Assembly: GCF_009762775.1 (NCBI RefSeq)
Contig: NZ_CP046401.1
Coordinates: forward strand, 3,224,001 to 3,288,000
Source of the DNA: Maribellus comscasis
GTDB taxonomy: Bacteria; Bacteroidota; Bacteroidia; Bacteroidales; Prolixibacteraceae
Direction of reading: 5' to 3'
Length of the DNA stretch: 64,000 bases
Under the pieces are notes generated by a model. The model had not been told where the DNA came from, made no database searches, and worked only from the letters and a program-made list of their open reading frames with translations. Position 1 is the stretch's first letter; each line of letters opens with the position of its first letter. The position numbers and the translations under genes were made by a program. Shown one piece after another: positions 46,393 to 55,056 of the stretch.

Positions 46393-47652
46393 ATGGATAA
46401 AGGAAGAGTTGAGATAATGGCCCCGGTTGGTTCGTATGAATCACTTATGGCAGCCATTCAGGGTGGGGCAGGTTCCGTTTATTTTGGTGTGGAGCATTTG
46501 AATATGCGGTCACGTTCAGCCAATAATTTTACCCTCGATGACTTAAATAAAATTGTTAAAACGGCATCCGAAAACGGAGTAAAAACCTATTTAACGCTAA
46601 ATGTTGAAATTTTTGATGGTGAAGTTCAGCAAATGCACGAAGTGCTGGATGCAGCTAAAAAAGCTGGCGTTTCTGCCGTAATTGCAGCTGATATTTCAGT
46701 AATTCAGTATGCGCGGTCTATTCATCTGGAGGTACACATCTCTACACAGGTGAACATTACCAATATTGAAGCGGTGAAGTTTTACGCCCATTTTGCTGAT
46801 GTAGTTGTCTTGGCGCGTGAAATGAACATAGGCAGGGTTTGGGAGATAAACAAACAAATTGAAGAGGAGCAAATAAAAGGCCCGGGAGGAGAACTTGTTC
46901 GTTTGGAGATGTTTGTACACGGAGCACTTTGTATGGCTATTAGCGGAAAATGTTATCTCAGTTTGCATGAGATGAATTCTTCAGCAAATCGTGGCTCGTG
47001 TTTGCAAACCTGCAGAAGGGCATACACGGTAACAGACAGGGAAACCGGCGCAGAATTGGAGATTGATAATGAATATATTATGTCTCCCAAAGATTTGAAG
47101 ACCATTCATTTTTTGAATAAAATTCTTGATGCGGGTGTTTCTGTATTAAAAATTGAGGGGCGTGCGCGTTCTCCCGAATATGTAAAAACAACAGTTGAGT
47201 GTTATCACGAAGCAGTTGAGGCGTGGCAAAAGAACCAATTTACTGAAGAAAAGGTCGGGGATTGGAACCGGCGCCTTGGCATGGTTTTTAACCGGGGATT
47301 CTGGGACGGATACTATCTTGGCCAGCGCCTTGGTGAATGGAGTGCCAACTATGGCTCTCAGGCTACAAAACGAAAACTGTACCTTGGTAAGTGTACAAAT
47401 TACTTTACTAATATACAGGTAGCAGAATTCAAACTTGAAACAAATAATTTAAGAGTAGGTGATGAGATAATTGTAACTGGCCCGACAACCGGAGTTGTGC
47501 AAACTGTTGTAAAGGAAATCAGATATAATTTGCTTTCGGTAGAGGAAGGGATGAAAGGTCAGCGTATTTCCGTATTTGTTGATTCCAAATTACGACGTTC
47601 CGACAAATTATTTAAAGTAGTTGAAGCAAAGGAAGTTAAAGTTCGACGTTAA
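46393..47652 (+). CDS. U32 peptidase family protein (TrhP/YegQ-like)
   Basis: A 419-residue cytoplasmic protein of the U32 family, whose well-studied members (TrhP/YegQ) help make 5-hydroxyuridine in tRNA rather than act as proteases. The N-terminus IMAPVGSYESLMAAIQGGAG, the signature EMFVHGALCMAISGKCYLS and the Cys cluster NRGSCLQTCRRAYTV (likely iron-sulfur ligands) are present, and the C-terminal domain (~330-415) has the usual beta fold. It starts with ATG at 46393 and stands alone on the plus strand after the efflux cluster. Which tRNA or substrate it acts on is inferred from the family only. Confidence 0.88.
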   Translation: MDKGRVEIMAPVGSYESLMAAIQGGAGSVYFGVEHLNMRSRSANNFTLDDLNKIVKTASENGVKTYLTLNVEIFDGEVQQMHEVLDAAKKAGVSAVIAADISVIQYARSIHLEVHISTQVNITNIEAVKFYAHFADVVVLAREMNIGRVWEINKQIEEEQIKGPGGELVRLEMFVHGALCMAISGKCYLSLHEMNSSANRGSCLQTCRRAYTVTDRETGAELEIDNEYIMSPKDLKTIHFLNKILDAGVSVLKIEGRARSPEYVKTTVECYHEAVEAWQKNQFTEEKVGDWNRRLGMVFNRGFWDGYYLGQRLGEWSANYGSQATKRKLYLGKCTNYFTNIQVAEFKLETNNLRVGDEIIVTGPTTGVVQTVVKEIRYNLLSVEEGMKGQRISVFVDSKLRRSDKLFKVVEAKEVKVRR

Positions 47653-47732
47653 AATAATAATTATCTGTAATTTTCGTTTTTCGTAAAAAAGTATTTAATT
47701 TATTTATTCATTATACTAATTATGAACGCTGT

Positions 47733-48632
47733 ATGAACCGTAAATTGATTCTTACCCTGATAATCCTTACACTCGTTGGTGGCAATGTATTTGGGCAAAT
47801 CCTTAAATATCGCGTAGGCGTAAATTATGGAAAATTTAATGATGAAGTGGGGAAAGATGAAGTAGATCATCCGTTGATTGAAAATCTTTCAAATCCTAAT
47901 GCCACTGAATTTGTCCATGCATTTGAACCAGGATTCGAAGCTGAAATAATGCAGCTATGGTCACCAAATATTGAAACGGGGATAGAACTGGATTTTTCGA
48001 AATTTTCCGGAAGTAATGATATTCCCCCTTATTACAATTATATTTTGGCACAGGATTTTCCAGAAATAGTACATAGAGTAACTGAACCAATAGTTTACGA
48101 GTCATCAGCATTAAATCTAATACTGAATTTCAGATATTATTTTGCACCTGATGGGAGTGTAAACCCATTCTTTAAAGCATTTGGAGGGCTCTCATTTGTT
48201 GGCGCTGAATATAACTATGAAGACTTGAGTGTTTGGGAAGAGGTTTGGGATGAAGAAGGAGCAGGTGTGTTGTATGCTATCGGAACTGAAGATAGCGATC
48301 AACCCAAAGAAGCTGCCGTATGTTATGGATTTGGAGCAGGACTGGATTTTGCCTTGAATGAACAAATTTCATTGTATTTAGATGGAACTGCTTCGTTTAT
48401 TGGCACAGATAAACTGGATGGAATTCCGAACTATGATTATGTTCTGGAATCGCAAAGTTTAAAAGCAGTTGGGAACAGAGCATTTGTAACACAAATAACT
48501 TTGGGCATTGTGTTTACATCAAAAACTGATTTGGGATTAAATAAAAATTCAGGTAAAAACAAAAAAGGAAGCGGAGTGAAAGGAACTGGCCGGACAACTC
48601 CATGGCGGCCTTTCTACCGCCAGAAAAGATAA
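47733..48632 (+). CDS. Outer-membrane beta-barrel protein with basic tail
   Basis: A 299-residue exported protein with signal peptide 1-22 (GGNVFGQ). The mature part shows OmpA/PorT-like barrel strands: YRVGVNYGKFND, GFEAEIMQLWSPNIETGIEL, NLILNFRYYFAPDGSVNPFFKAFGGLSF (in pieces) and ISLYLDGTASFIG, the last strand being RAFVTQITLGIVFT. After that strand comes an extra tail of about 35 residues, rich in Lys, Gly and Arg and ending PFYRQKR, not usual for a barrel protein. It is monocistronic, with a strong terminator behind. Function unknown. Confidence 0.72.
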   Translation: MNRKLILTLIILTLVGGNVFGQILKYRVGVNYGKFNDEVGKDEVDHPLIENLSNPNATEFVHAFEPGFEAEIMQLWSPNIETGIELDFSKFSGSNDIPPYYNYILAQDFPEIVHRVTEPIVYESSALNLILNFRYYFAPDGSVNPFFKAFGGLSFVGAEYNYEDLSVWEEVWDEEGAGVLYAIGTEDSDQPKEAAVCYGFGAGLDFALNEQISLYLDGTASFIGTDKLDGIPNYDYVLESQSLKAVGNRAFVTQITLGIVFTSKTDLGLNKNSGKNKKGSGVKGTGRTTPWRPFYRQKR

Positions 48633-48675
48633 GGCATATCTTATCCATGAAAATTAATAGCGGATAATATAATAG

Positions 48676-48708
48676 GAAAAGCGGCGAGAATCACCGCTTT
48701 TCTTTTTT
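48676..48708 (+). terminator. Terminator after the beta-barrel gene
   Basis: Perfect 9-bp stem GAAAAGCGG/CCGCTTTTC, 9-base loop, then six T. The rest of the 296-base gap to the next gene holds only this and the minus-strand terminator at 48873. Confidence 0.88.
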
Positions 48709-48872
48709 AAAAGACAAACAACTAATAATTTTCTTTTACTTTTTACCAACTATTAAACCAATCAACCCTCTAAGTCAAGGCAAAAAATAAAGCAATTAAT
48801 ACAAGCCATTTTAATGTACGAAGGGTATTATCTATGGTTTCAGAATTCAACAAAATTATTCGCCGGCATGAA

Positions 48873-48907
48873 TAAAAAAAAGCCACTAAAATGAAATAGT
48901 GACTTTT
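48873..48907 (-). terminator. Terminator of the TIM-barrel/DUF5009 unit
   Basis: On the minus strand an 11-bp stem (one U-G pair) AAAAGTCACTA/TAGTGGCTTTT with an 8-base loop, followed by a T-run, 21 bases after the stop at 48929. Confidence 0.85.
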
Positions 48908-48928
48908 CCTTTTTTTGTTTATACTTTT

Positions 48929-49843
48929 TTAACCAAGTGAATCAAAAACTTTTTCAAGTAATTTTTTTGTTGCTATAACCCCTTCTTTTTCCGGGAGTTC
49001 ACTTCCTTCGTATTCCACGTCAACGTAACCTTTATACCCCGCGTCTTTTACGATTTTCATCAAGCGGTAAAAATCGGATTCAGTTTCGTTTCCCTGTGCA
49101 TCGAAATTGTGCGATTTTCCGCTAACTCCTTTTGCATAAGGCATAAGTAGTTCAACACCTTTGTAGCGGTCGTAAGTTTCGCCGGTTTGTCTGTCGATAA
49201 CAAAGTTTCCAAAATCGGGTAAAGTGCCTACGCGTTTGTGATCTACCAGCTTCATAACGCCAACCAACCATTCGGCATTGCTTGAGAGACCTCCGTGGTT
49301 TTCAACAATTACATTTATTTTTTTGCTGTCTCCGTATTCACACAGCATCCTGAGCCCGTCAGCAGCCAGCTTTTGTTGCTCTTCATAGCTTCCTCTGCTT
49401 CCTGCATTTACGCGGATTGAATGACATCCGAGAAATTTTGCAGCATCAACCCATTTTTTGTGGTTTTCAACGGTTTTTAATCGTTCAGCTTTTTCAGGAT
49501 GACCAACCATTCCTTCTCCATCGCACATAATCAAAACATTTTCAACACCTTCATTTTTTGCAATTTTCTTTAACTCAGCTAAATATTTTTCATCTTTTGC
49601 CTTGTCTTTAAAAAATTGATTTACATATTCAACACCTTCCATCCCCAGTTCACGAGTAATTACCGGGAAATCGAGATTTGTCATTTCATTGGCAAAAAGT
49701 GCCCTGTGAAAAGACCATTCGGCAAGCGATATTTTAAACGGAGATTTTGATGCATATCCTGCCCAGGCGGGAGAAGCCAGCATGGCACCAGAGGTAGCGG
49801 CAATTGTTGTTTTTAGGAAATTCCTGCGGGTTGTATTTTTCAT
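48929..49843 (-). CDS. Tat-exported sugar-phosphate isomerase/epimerase-like TIM-barrel protein
   Basis: A 304-residue AP-endonuclease-2/xylose-isomerase-like TIM barrel. The N-terminus has a twin-arginine signal ([10 protein letters not shown], Arg6-Arg7, then a hydrophobic run to ASPAWA), so the folded protein is exported. Barrel motifs include [15 protein letters not shown], the acidic residue in [12 protein letters not shown], and [14 protein letters not shown] near the C-terminus, which holds typical metal-binding Glu and His. Substrates of such exported family members are mostly unknown, often sugar-related. It lies 20 bases after a DUF5009-like membrane protein gene, likely co-transcribed. 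Confidence 0.85.
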   Translation of the reverse strand: MKNTTRRNFLKTTIAATSGAMLASPAWAGYASKSPFKISLAEWSFHRALFANEMTNLDFPVITRELGMEGVEYVNQFFKDKAKDEKYLAELKKIAKNEGVENVLIMCDGEGMVGHPEKAERLKTVENHKKWVDAAKFLGCHSIRVNAGSRGSYEEQQKLAADGLRMLCEYGDSKKINVIVENHGGLSSNAEWLVGVMKLVDHKRVGTLPDFGNFVIDRQTGETYDRYKGVELLMPYAKGVSGKSHNFDAQGNETESDFYRLMKIVKDAGYKGYVDVEYEGSELPEKEGVIATKKLLEKVFDSLG

Positions 49844-49863
49844 AACAATTAAATTTTATTGAT

Positions 49864-50988
49864 TTATATTTTAAAGAATATTCTTTTTCGGTACAAATAA
49901 TAGCAAAGTAACCACTCCAGTGCCAAAATCGTTAGTGCAGCAAATAAATTCATAACAAATTCAGAAGCTCCAAACCAAGTCAAAATTCCATCGGTAAAAA
50001 TGGCAACAAAATCATTAAACCACTGACCTCCAATTGTATTAGAAAACAAATAAATAAAGATCGGGTTCATTCCTACAATAACAAAGGGGAAAATCCACCG
50101 GTTTATCTTTTTGATATCGATAAACCAGTAACTGAAGGCAAGTACAAGCAGCGCCCAGCCTCCTGAAGCCAAAACAAACGATGAAGTACTGATTCGTTTT
50201 ACTATCGGTGTTACTGAAGTCCAGTCGAGCAGATAACCCAGTAACAGAATAATTATACCGGCGCCTGTTATACGTTTAATTTTTTGATTTCCGGTTTTTT
50301 CCGACATTAAAACCTGCCCGGCTACCACGCCCCAAATAGTGTGCGCTGCGGTTGGAATAAAATTGATGGCAACCCAGCCTCCGCCCGGATTTATCTTGCC
50401 CATCAAAATCATATCCATCCAGCTTCCAAAATTGTGGTCTTTAACAAAAGGTTGGTTATAACCTTCCAAAGGGAAAAGACGGTAAGCCATTTCGGTAACA
50501 ATTAACAACCCTATGGAAACAATAATTTGTGTCGACCATTTGTATCGCATTAAAAAATAGGCAATCAGAATAGTAGCCGACAATTGTGACAATACATTCC
50601 AGAGTTCCCAAACAAGCTCGCGGCGGTAAGCACAATGTAGTCCTACACCAAATGCCAGGAGTAAAATACAGCGCTGAATGATATGTTTTGTGATTTTGCT
50701 TTTTGGATCTCCCCGCTTTCTGCGTTTGGCGTATGAAAAAGGCATGGCAACACCAACAATAAACATAAAGAAGGGTTGGATTAAATCCCAAAACCGTAAT
50801 CCATTCCAGTGGTGATGGTGAAACTGTTCAAAAAAAGGTTCAAGAATTGTTCCTGCAATCGGGTCTTTTACAAGTACGCTCCAAAGTGCTGTTCCTTCCG
50901 CAACCAAAAGGAACATTGTCATTCCACGGAAAAAATCGAGAGATAACAAACGATCATTTGAAAACGTAAATCCTTTTTTAGAATTCAT
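49864..50988 (-). CDS. DUF5009/HGSNAT-like membrane acyltransferase
   Basis: A polytopic membrane protein of 374 residues from the ATG at 50988 (the TTG at 51015 adds nine residues). The N-terminus RLLSLDFFRGMTMFLLV and QPFFMFIVGVAMPFSYAKR are the marks of the DUF5009/heparan-alpha-glucosaminide N-acetyltransferase-like family, which moves acetyl groups across the membrane to amino sugars. It has about ten TM helices and conserved His and Asn (FHHHHWNGL, GMNPIFIYL). It precedes the exported TIM-barrel gene and could act in glycan processing; this is inference. Confidence 0.82.
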   Translation of the reverse strand: MNSKKGFTFSNDRLLSLDFFRGMTMFLLVAEGTALWSVLVKDPIAGTILEPFFEQFHHHHWNGLRFWDLIQPFFMFIVGVAMPFSYAKRRKRGDPKSKITKHIIQRCILLLAFGVGLHCAYRRELVWELWNVLSQLSATILIAYFLMRYKWSTQIIVSIGLLIVTEMAYRLFPLEGYNQPFVKDHNFGSWMDMILMGKINPGGGWVAINFIPTAAHTIWGVVAGQVLMSEKTGNQKIKRITGAGIIILLLGYLLDWTSVTPIVKRISTSSFVLASGGWALLVLAFSYWFIDIKKINRWIFPFVIVGMNPIFIYLFSNTIGGQWFNDFVAIFTDGILTWFGASEFVMNLFAALTILALEWLLCYYLYRKRIFFKI

Positions 50989-51126
50989 AGTAAATTTTAG
51001 TTGGTTGAGATTCAAATGTAATAAAATATAGGTTTAATTGTCCTTTATAGTCTCAATCAATCATAAAAATTTGATTGGAACTTTATTTTCCGTAATTTGA
51101 TTTATGTTTTACCAAATAAAATAATC

Positions 51127-51942
51127 ATGAATCAAAATTATGAAGACTTACTAAACAGAGCTTCTGAGTTTATAGTAGCTTATGGCTTAAAGGTAATCAT
51201 GGCGATAGTTGTATTAATTGTCGGCCTTTGGATAATTCGGCGCGTTGTAAAAGTTACCGGACGTGTGATGGAAAAAAGAGAAGTGAACGTGTCGCTTCGG
51301 GGCTTTCTTAAAAGCCTGTTTGGAATTTTACTTAAGGTTTTATTGTTGATAAGTATAGCCGAAATGGTTGGCATAAAAACTACTTCTTTTATCGCTATCA
51401 TCGGGGCGGCCGGTCTTGCAGTTGGCTTAGCTTTACAGGGAACGCTGGCAAATTTTGCCGGAGGAGTTATGATTTTGCTTTTTAAACCTTTTAAAGTGGG
51501 AGATTTAATTGAATCTCAGGGGCATTTAGGTGTTGTTAAGGAGATTCACATTTTTGTAACCATTTTGCTTACCCCGGAAAGTAAAACGGTTATCTTACCG
51601 AATTCAGCTGTTTCAAGTAGCGATATAGTTAATTATACTACTGAAGGTGTTATTCGTGTTGACTTAACTTTTGGAATTTCTTATGAATCAAATATAAAGG
51701 AAGCCAAAAATATTCTGTTGGGAATACTAAACAGTCATCCAAATGTATTAAAAGATCCTGCTCCGTTTGTTGGTGTTGCTGAACTTGCCGACAGTTCGGT
51801 AAACCTTGCAGTTCGCCCATATGCAAAACCTGCAGATTACTGGAACGTTTATTTTAGCGTGTATGAAGAGGGTAAACTTGCATTGGATGCCGCAGGAGTT
51901 ACAATTCCGTTTCCTCAAGTGGATGTGCACATGAGAAAATAA
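51127..51942 (+). CDS. MscS family mechanosensitive channel
   Basis: Small-conductance osmotic-safety channel of 271 residues. The ATG at 51127 is preferred to the TTG at 51097, which adds ten residues. Three TM helices lie at about 18-40, 62-82 and 88-112, the third bearing the Gly/Ala-packed GAAGLAVGLALQGTLANFAGG pore pattern (in two blocks), followed by the beta domain with FKVGDLIESQGHLGVV and the alpha/beta C-terminal domain (ILNSHPNVLKDPAPFVGV). Length matches E. coli MscS (286). The gene is convergent with an AMP-binding ligase and shares its terminator. Confidence 0.95.
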   Translation: MNQNYEDLLNRASEFIVAYGLKVIMAIVVLIVGLWIIRRVVKVTGRVMEKREVNVSLRGFLKSLFGILLKVLLLISIAEMVGIKTTSFIAIIGAAGLAVGLALQGTLANFAGGVMILLFKPFKVGDLIESQGHLGVVKEIHIFVTILLTPESKTVILPNSAVSSSDIVNYTTEGVIRVDLTFGISYESNIKEAKNILLGILNSHPNVLKDPAPFVGVAELADSSVNLAVRPYAKPADYWNVYFSVYEEGKLALDAAGVTIPFPQVDVHMRK

Positions 51943-51956
51943 ATTTTAGAAGAAGT

Positions 51957-51988
51957 AAAATGCCTTCGCAAAACAGAAGGCATTTTTT
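51957..51988. terminator. Bidirectional terminator between mscS and ligase genes
   Basis: 11-bp perfect stem AAAATGCCTTC/GAAGGCATTTT with an 8-base loop and T-runs for both strands. On the plus strand it ends the MscS gene; its last bases overlap the stop codon of the minus-strand ligase gene (51987-51989). Confidence 0.88.
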
Positions 51989-53627
51989 AAACGTATTTGA
52001 ATCGTTTTATGTTTTTTTTAGGCGTTTTTTCAAATTCTTCATTTACAATCTCGAAAGTGCTTATTTGCTCGTATTTTGGAAGCTCTTCATTAACGTTTTT
52101 CCTGTTTTCTTCCATTAATTTAGGGATATCGGCCTCCGGTATTTTATCAGCTTGAACAGCTTCGAAATCAGGATACACAAGTGCAACCATTTTCCCGTTG
52201 CGGTCAATTACAACACATTCAGCAACGTAAGGAAGATTACTGATTTTTGCTTCAATTTCTTCGGGATAAATATTCTGACCGGAAGGTCCGAGAATCATAT
52301 TCTTTGAACGACCACGGATATAAATAAAATTGTTTTTATCTATTACGCCCAAATCACCTGTTTTTAACCATCCGTCTTCGGTAAATGCGGCTGCTGTATC
52401 TTTTTCATTTTTGTAATATCCCACCATTACATTTTCTCCTTTTACCTGAATTTCTCCCACAACATTGTAAGGATCCTCTGAATCGATCCGCACTTCCATC
52501 CGGTCAACTAATTTACCGGCCGAAGAGGGCATTGTTTTGTTCCAGGCATCATAACTAATAAGCGGGCCACACTCTGTCATACCATACCCAACGGTAAGAG
52601 GAAAGTTGATTCGTTTAAAGAATTTTTCCACATCGGCACTTAAGGGGGCACCCCCAATGACAATTTCATAGAAACGCCCTCCAAAAGTTTCAACCAGTTT
52701 TTCCCTGATTTTTTTCAGAATTATTTTTGATACAAGAGGAGTGCCGAGTAATATTTTTATTGAAGTTTTTTGGAGTGTTGGCAACAAACGCTTTTTATAA
52801 ATCTTTTCAATTATCAGTGGAACGGAAAGAATAAGATGAGGTTTTACTTCGCCAAAAACTTTTGTTATTACAGCGGGAGACGGTATTTTGTTCAGGAAAG
52901 TAATATGACAACCTAAAGTTGTCGGGAATAAGAATTCGAATAATAATCCGTAAACATGTGCCATAGGTAAAAACGAAACGATTTTGTCGTCGGCTTGTAA
53001 AGGCATGTGCTCCTGAGCAAAAATAATGTTTGAAACCAGGCTGCGTTCAGGAATCATAACTCCCTTGGTAAAACCTGAAGTTCCTGATGTGTAAGAAATT
53101 ACGCAGGTTGCTTCTTTGTCCCATTTTTCAAACTGAAATCCTTCCCGGCTTAGTTTATTTTTTTTGTAATATTCAAAAGCATCTTCCATTTTATATTTTA
53201 CATTTTCGTCTTTAGCAATATGAAAAGAGAAATCATCCAAAGCAATAACTGCTTCAACCCTTCCTTCATTTTGAAAATCAACCTTTTCAAGTAGTTGTTT
53301 TCCCCCAACTACAATTCGCGCTTCAGAATGATTGATGATGTGATTTGTATTGGATTTGTTAAAATCCGGAAGAATGGGAACGATTACAATACCCGACGAA
53401 ATTGCAGAAAGAAAGACTGTTGCCCAGTTTGCTGAATTTCGCCCCAAAACGGCAATTTTGTCCCCTTTTTTTATTCCCATTATTTGGTAGAAAAGATGGA
53501 GCGATTTAATGTTCGCCGCAACTTCTTTGTATTTAAAATCTTTTCCCTCATAATCTGAAAATGCAAAATTGTCCCAATTCTTGTGGAATGCATCGGTGTA
53601 AAGTTTAGCTAAATCAGGTAATGCCAT
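51987..53627 (-). CDS. AMP-dependent acyl-CoA synthetase/ligase
   Basis: A 546-residue member of the ANL superfamily, likely a long-chain fatty acyl-CoA or acyl-ACP ligase. It has the adenylate-forming P-loop YTSGTSGFTKGV (about 179-190), the A5-like block YGMTECGPLIS, the TGDLG motif in WLKTGDLGVIDKNNF and the RGRSKNMI hinge followed by GPSGQNIYPEEIE. Chain specificity cannot be read. It lies alone on the minus strand, convergent with the MscS gene. Confidence 0.92.
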   Translation of the reverse strand: MALPDLAKLYTDAFHKNWDNFAFSDYEGKDFKYKEVAANIKSLHLFYQIMGIKKGDKIAVLGRNSANWATVFLSAISSGIVIVPILPDFNKSNTNHIINHSEARIVVGGKQLLEKVDFQNEGRVEAVIALDDFSFHIAKDENVKYKMEDAFEYYKKNKLSREGFQFEKWDKEATCVISYTSGTSGFTKGVMIPERSLVSNIIFAQEHMPLQADDKIVSFLPMAHVYGLLFEFLFPTTLGCHITFLNKIPSPAVITKVFGEVKPHLILSVPLIIEKIYKKRLLPTLQKTSIKILLGTPLVSKIILKKIREKLVETFGGRFYEIVIGGAPLSADVEKFFKRINFPLTVGYGMTECGPLISYDAWNKTMPSSAGKLVDRMEVRIDSEDPYNVVGEIQVKGENVMVGYYKNEKDTAAAFTEDGWLKTGDLGVIDKNNFIYIRGRSKNMILGPSGQNIYPEEIEAKISNLPYVAECVVIDRNGKMVALVYPDFEAVQADKIPEADIPKLMEENRKNVNEELPKYEQISTFEIVNEEFEKTPKKNIKRFKYV

Positions 53628-53720
53628 AATTTTATAATTTAACCGATAAATTTATGAAAATTACCTGAATGTTCGGTTTTTAAAACACAGTAAGATTAAA
53701 TATGAATAAGTGTCAATAAT

Positions 53721-53747
53721 AAAAAACTCCGGAGATTCTCCGGAGTT
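53721..53747 (-). terminator. Terminator after the coiled-coil protein gene
   Basis: Perfect 10-bp stem AACTCCGGAG/CTCCGGAGTT with a 3-base loop, followed on the minus strand by six T. It lies 179 bases after the stop of the coiled-coil gene; the rest of 53628-53925 shows nothing else that I recognise. Confidence 0.82.
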
Positions 53748-53925
53748 CGTTGTTTTCCGCGTTTATATTCACGTTAATGGTAATACCAAATTAATTAACT
53801 TGCTTCCAACAACTTATATTTAGTAGAGACGAAATTTTACAGACCTTTTTATAAGTCTCAAAAAAAAGGTGTATTTAGGGGAAAACAGGGATCCACCCGA
53901 TTAAGGCGGAATTCCCGGTTTTTAA

Positions 53926-54855
53926 TTATTGTTTTGTTTCAACTACGGCGTATTTACTTACTTTCCAAAATTCCTCCGGATTTTCGATTTCAAGATAAGT
54001 GATCAGGTTGTCTTCCTCGATAAAGCGGAATGAACTATCAGGATGTTCAGTAATTATTTTTGCTTTTTTTACGAAAAGCGGAAAATAATTGGTATTCCTT
54101 TTATCAAGTTCAGTGAAATAAGTTTCGTTAAAATCCTCTTTTATCGTTTTGCTTTTCCCAATTCCAAGAAAGCCACCTTCTTTGGTAAGAACTCCGTTAT
54201 CTGCCAATTCATCAAACGAACCGGATGTAAAGAATGCTTTATTCAATTCACTGTCCTGTTCTGCAATTAAATTGTTGGCATTTTTAATAGAATCAGCTTT
54301 AACTACAAGGTCGGTTTCCATAACTACCATTTGGCTGTCCATTTTTTCAATTTGAAGATCCATTTCAGCAATCTGGTAGTCGCGTTTTTCCAACTCTGTT
54401 TTTAGCACCTGGATATTCTCATCCTGTTGTTTAATGCTTTCGCTGAGTTTTGCGATTTTGTTTCTGAATGACTTGATTTCAATACCGGAAGATTTTAGCT
54501 GTTTTTCCAGCTCATCAATTTTTTTACTGCTTTCTTCCAGCATTTCATTCATTAATTTAATATCGGCAACCAAAACTTTTTTCTGGTCTTGTTTGCCTTC
54601 CGCTTGATCTAAAACCAGTTGACTTCTTTTCTCACGGATGAATGTCAGGTTTTCTTCGATCTCATCGAAAGTATTTGCCATTTCATTTACCAACGAATCT
54701 CTTTCTTCTATGGTCATATTCAAATCAGCATTCTGATTGCTTAGTTCATCAATATGCGATTTATTGTTATAGATTATAATACCTGCAACTACAACAACTA
54801 TAGCAAACACTCCAATAACAATCCATTTTAACATTGAATTTTTTTCGGTTTTCAT
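53926..54855 (-). CDS. Membrane-anchored coiled-coil protein (unknown)
   Basis: A 309-residue protein with a short charged N-terminus, one TM helix (about 10-28), and a long coiled coil (~30-205) rich in Glu, Lys, Leu and Ser. The last ~100 residues are a small globular domain (FFTSGSFDELADNGVLTKEG, then HPDSSFRFIEEDNLITYLEI). A ribosome-binding site GAGGAGG lies 9 bases before the ATG. I do not recognise the family. It is downstream of a sigma-54 activator gene and its promoter region has a sigma-54-like element, so it is a likely target of that system; the protein may bind or span the envelope. Confidence 0.75.
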   Translation of the reverse strand: MKTEKNSMLKWIVIGVFAIVVVVAGIIIYNNKSHIDELSNQNADLNMTIEERDSLVNEMANTFDEIEENLTFIREKRSQLVLDQAEGKQDQKKVLVADIKLMNEMLEESSKKIDELEKQLKSSGIEIKSFRNKIAKLSESIKQQDENIQVLKTELEKRDYQIAEMDLQIEKMDSQMVVMETDLVVKADSIKNANNLIAEQDSELNKAFFTSGSFDELADNGVLTKEGGFLGIGKSKTIKEDFNETYFTELDKRNTNYFPLFVKKAKIITEHPDSSFRFIEEDNLITYLEIENPEEFWKVSKYAVVETKQ

Positions 54856-54903
54856 AACGTTTTCCTCCTCGTTAAATTAAATTTTTGTTTGACACAGCAC
54901 GTA

Positions 54904-54922
54904 TTGCCAAACCATGTGCCAA
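54904..54922 (-). promoter_or_regulatory. Sigma-54-like -24/-12 promoter element
   Basis: On the minus strand TTGGCAC (54922-54916) followed five bases on by TTTGGCA. It fits the consensus TGGCAC-N5-TTGC except for one base at the -12 GC, or with spacing one base longer. Position 50-70 bases before the coiled-coil start codon and beside a sigma-54 activator gene supports it. Confidence 0.5.
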
Positions 54923-54990
54923 GCAATTGGTGTTTTTGTAATTGTTTGTTTTTTAACTTTTTATGTTTTTGAATGATGGCTGGTGAGCTG

Positions 54991-55021
54991 TCAAAATGAT
55001 AAGGTATTATCAAAATGATAA
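54991..55021. promoter_or_regulatory. Tandem TCAAAATGATAA repeats, candidate activator-binding site
   Basis: TCAAAATGATAA occurs twice, at 54991-55002 and 55010-55021, offset 19 bases. The second copy extends to a perfect palindrome TTATCA-AAA-TGATAA (55007-55021). It lies about 90 bases upstream of the sigma-54-like element, the usual place for an enhancer site of an NtrC-type activator. Confidence 0.55.
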
Positions 55022-55056
55022 CAGTTCAAGAAGAGAAATAAATTTGGTTTTTTGGG

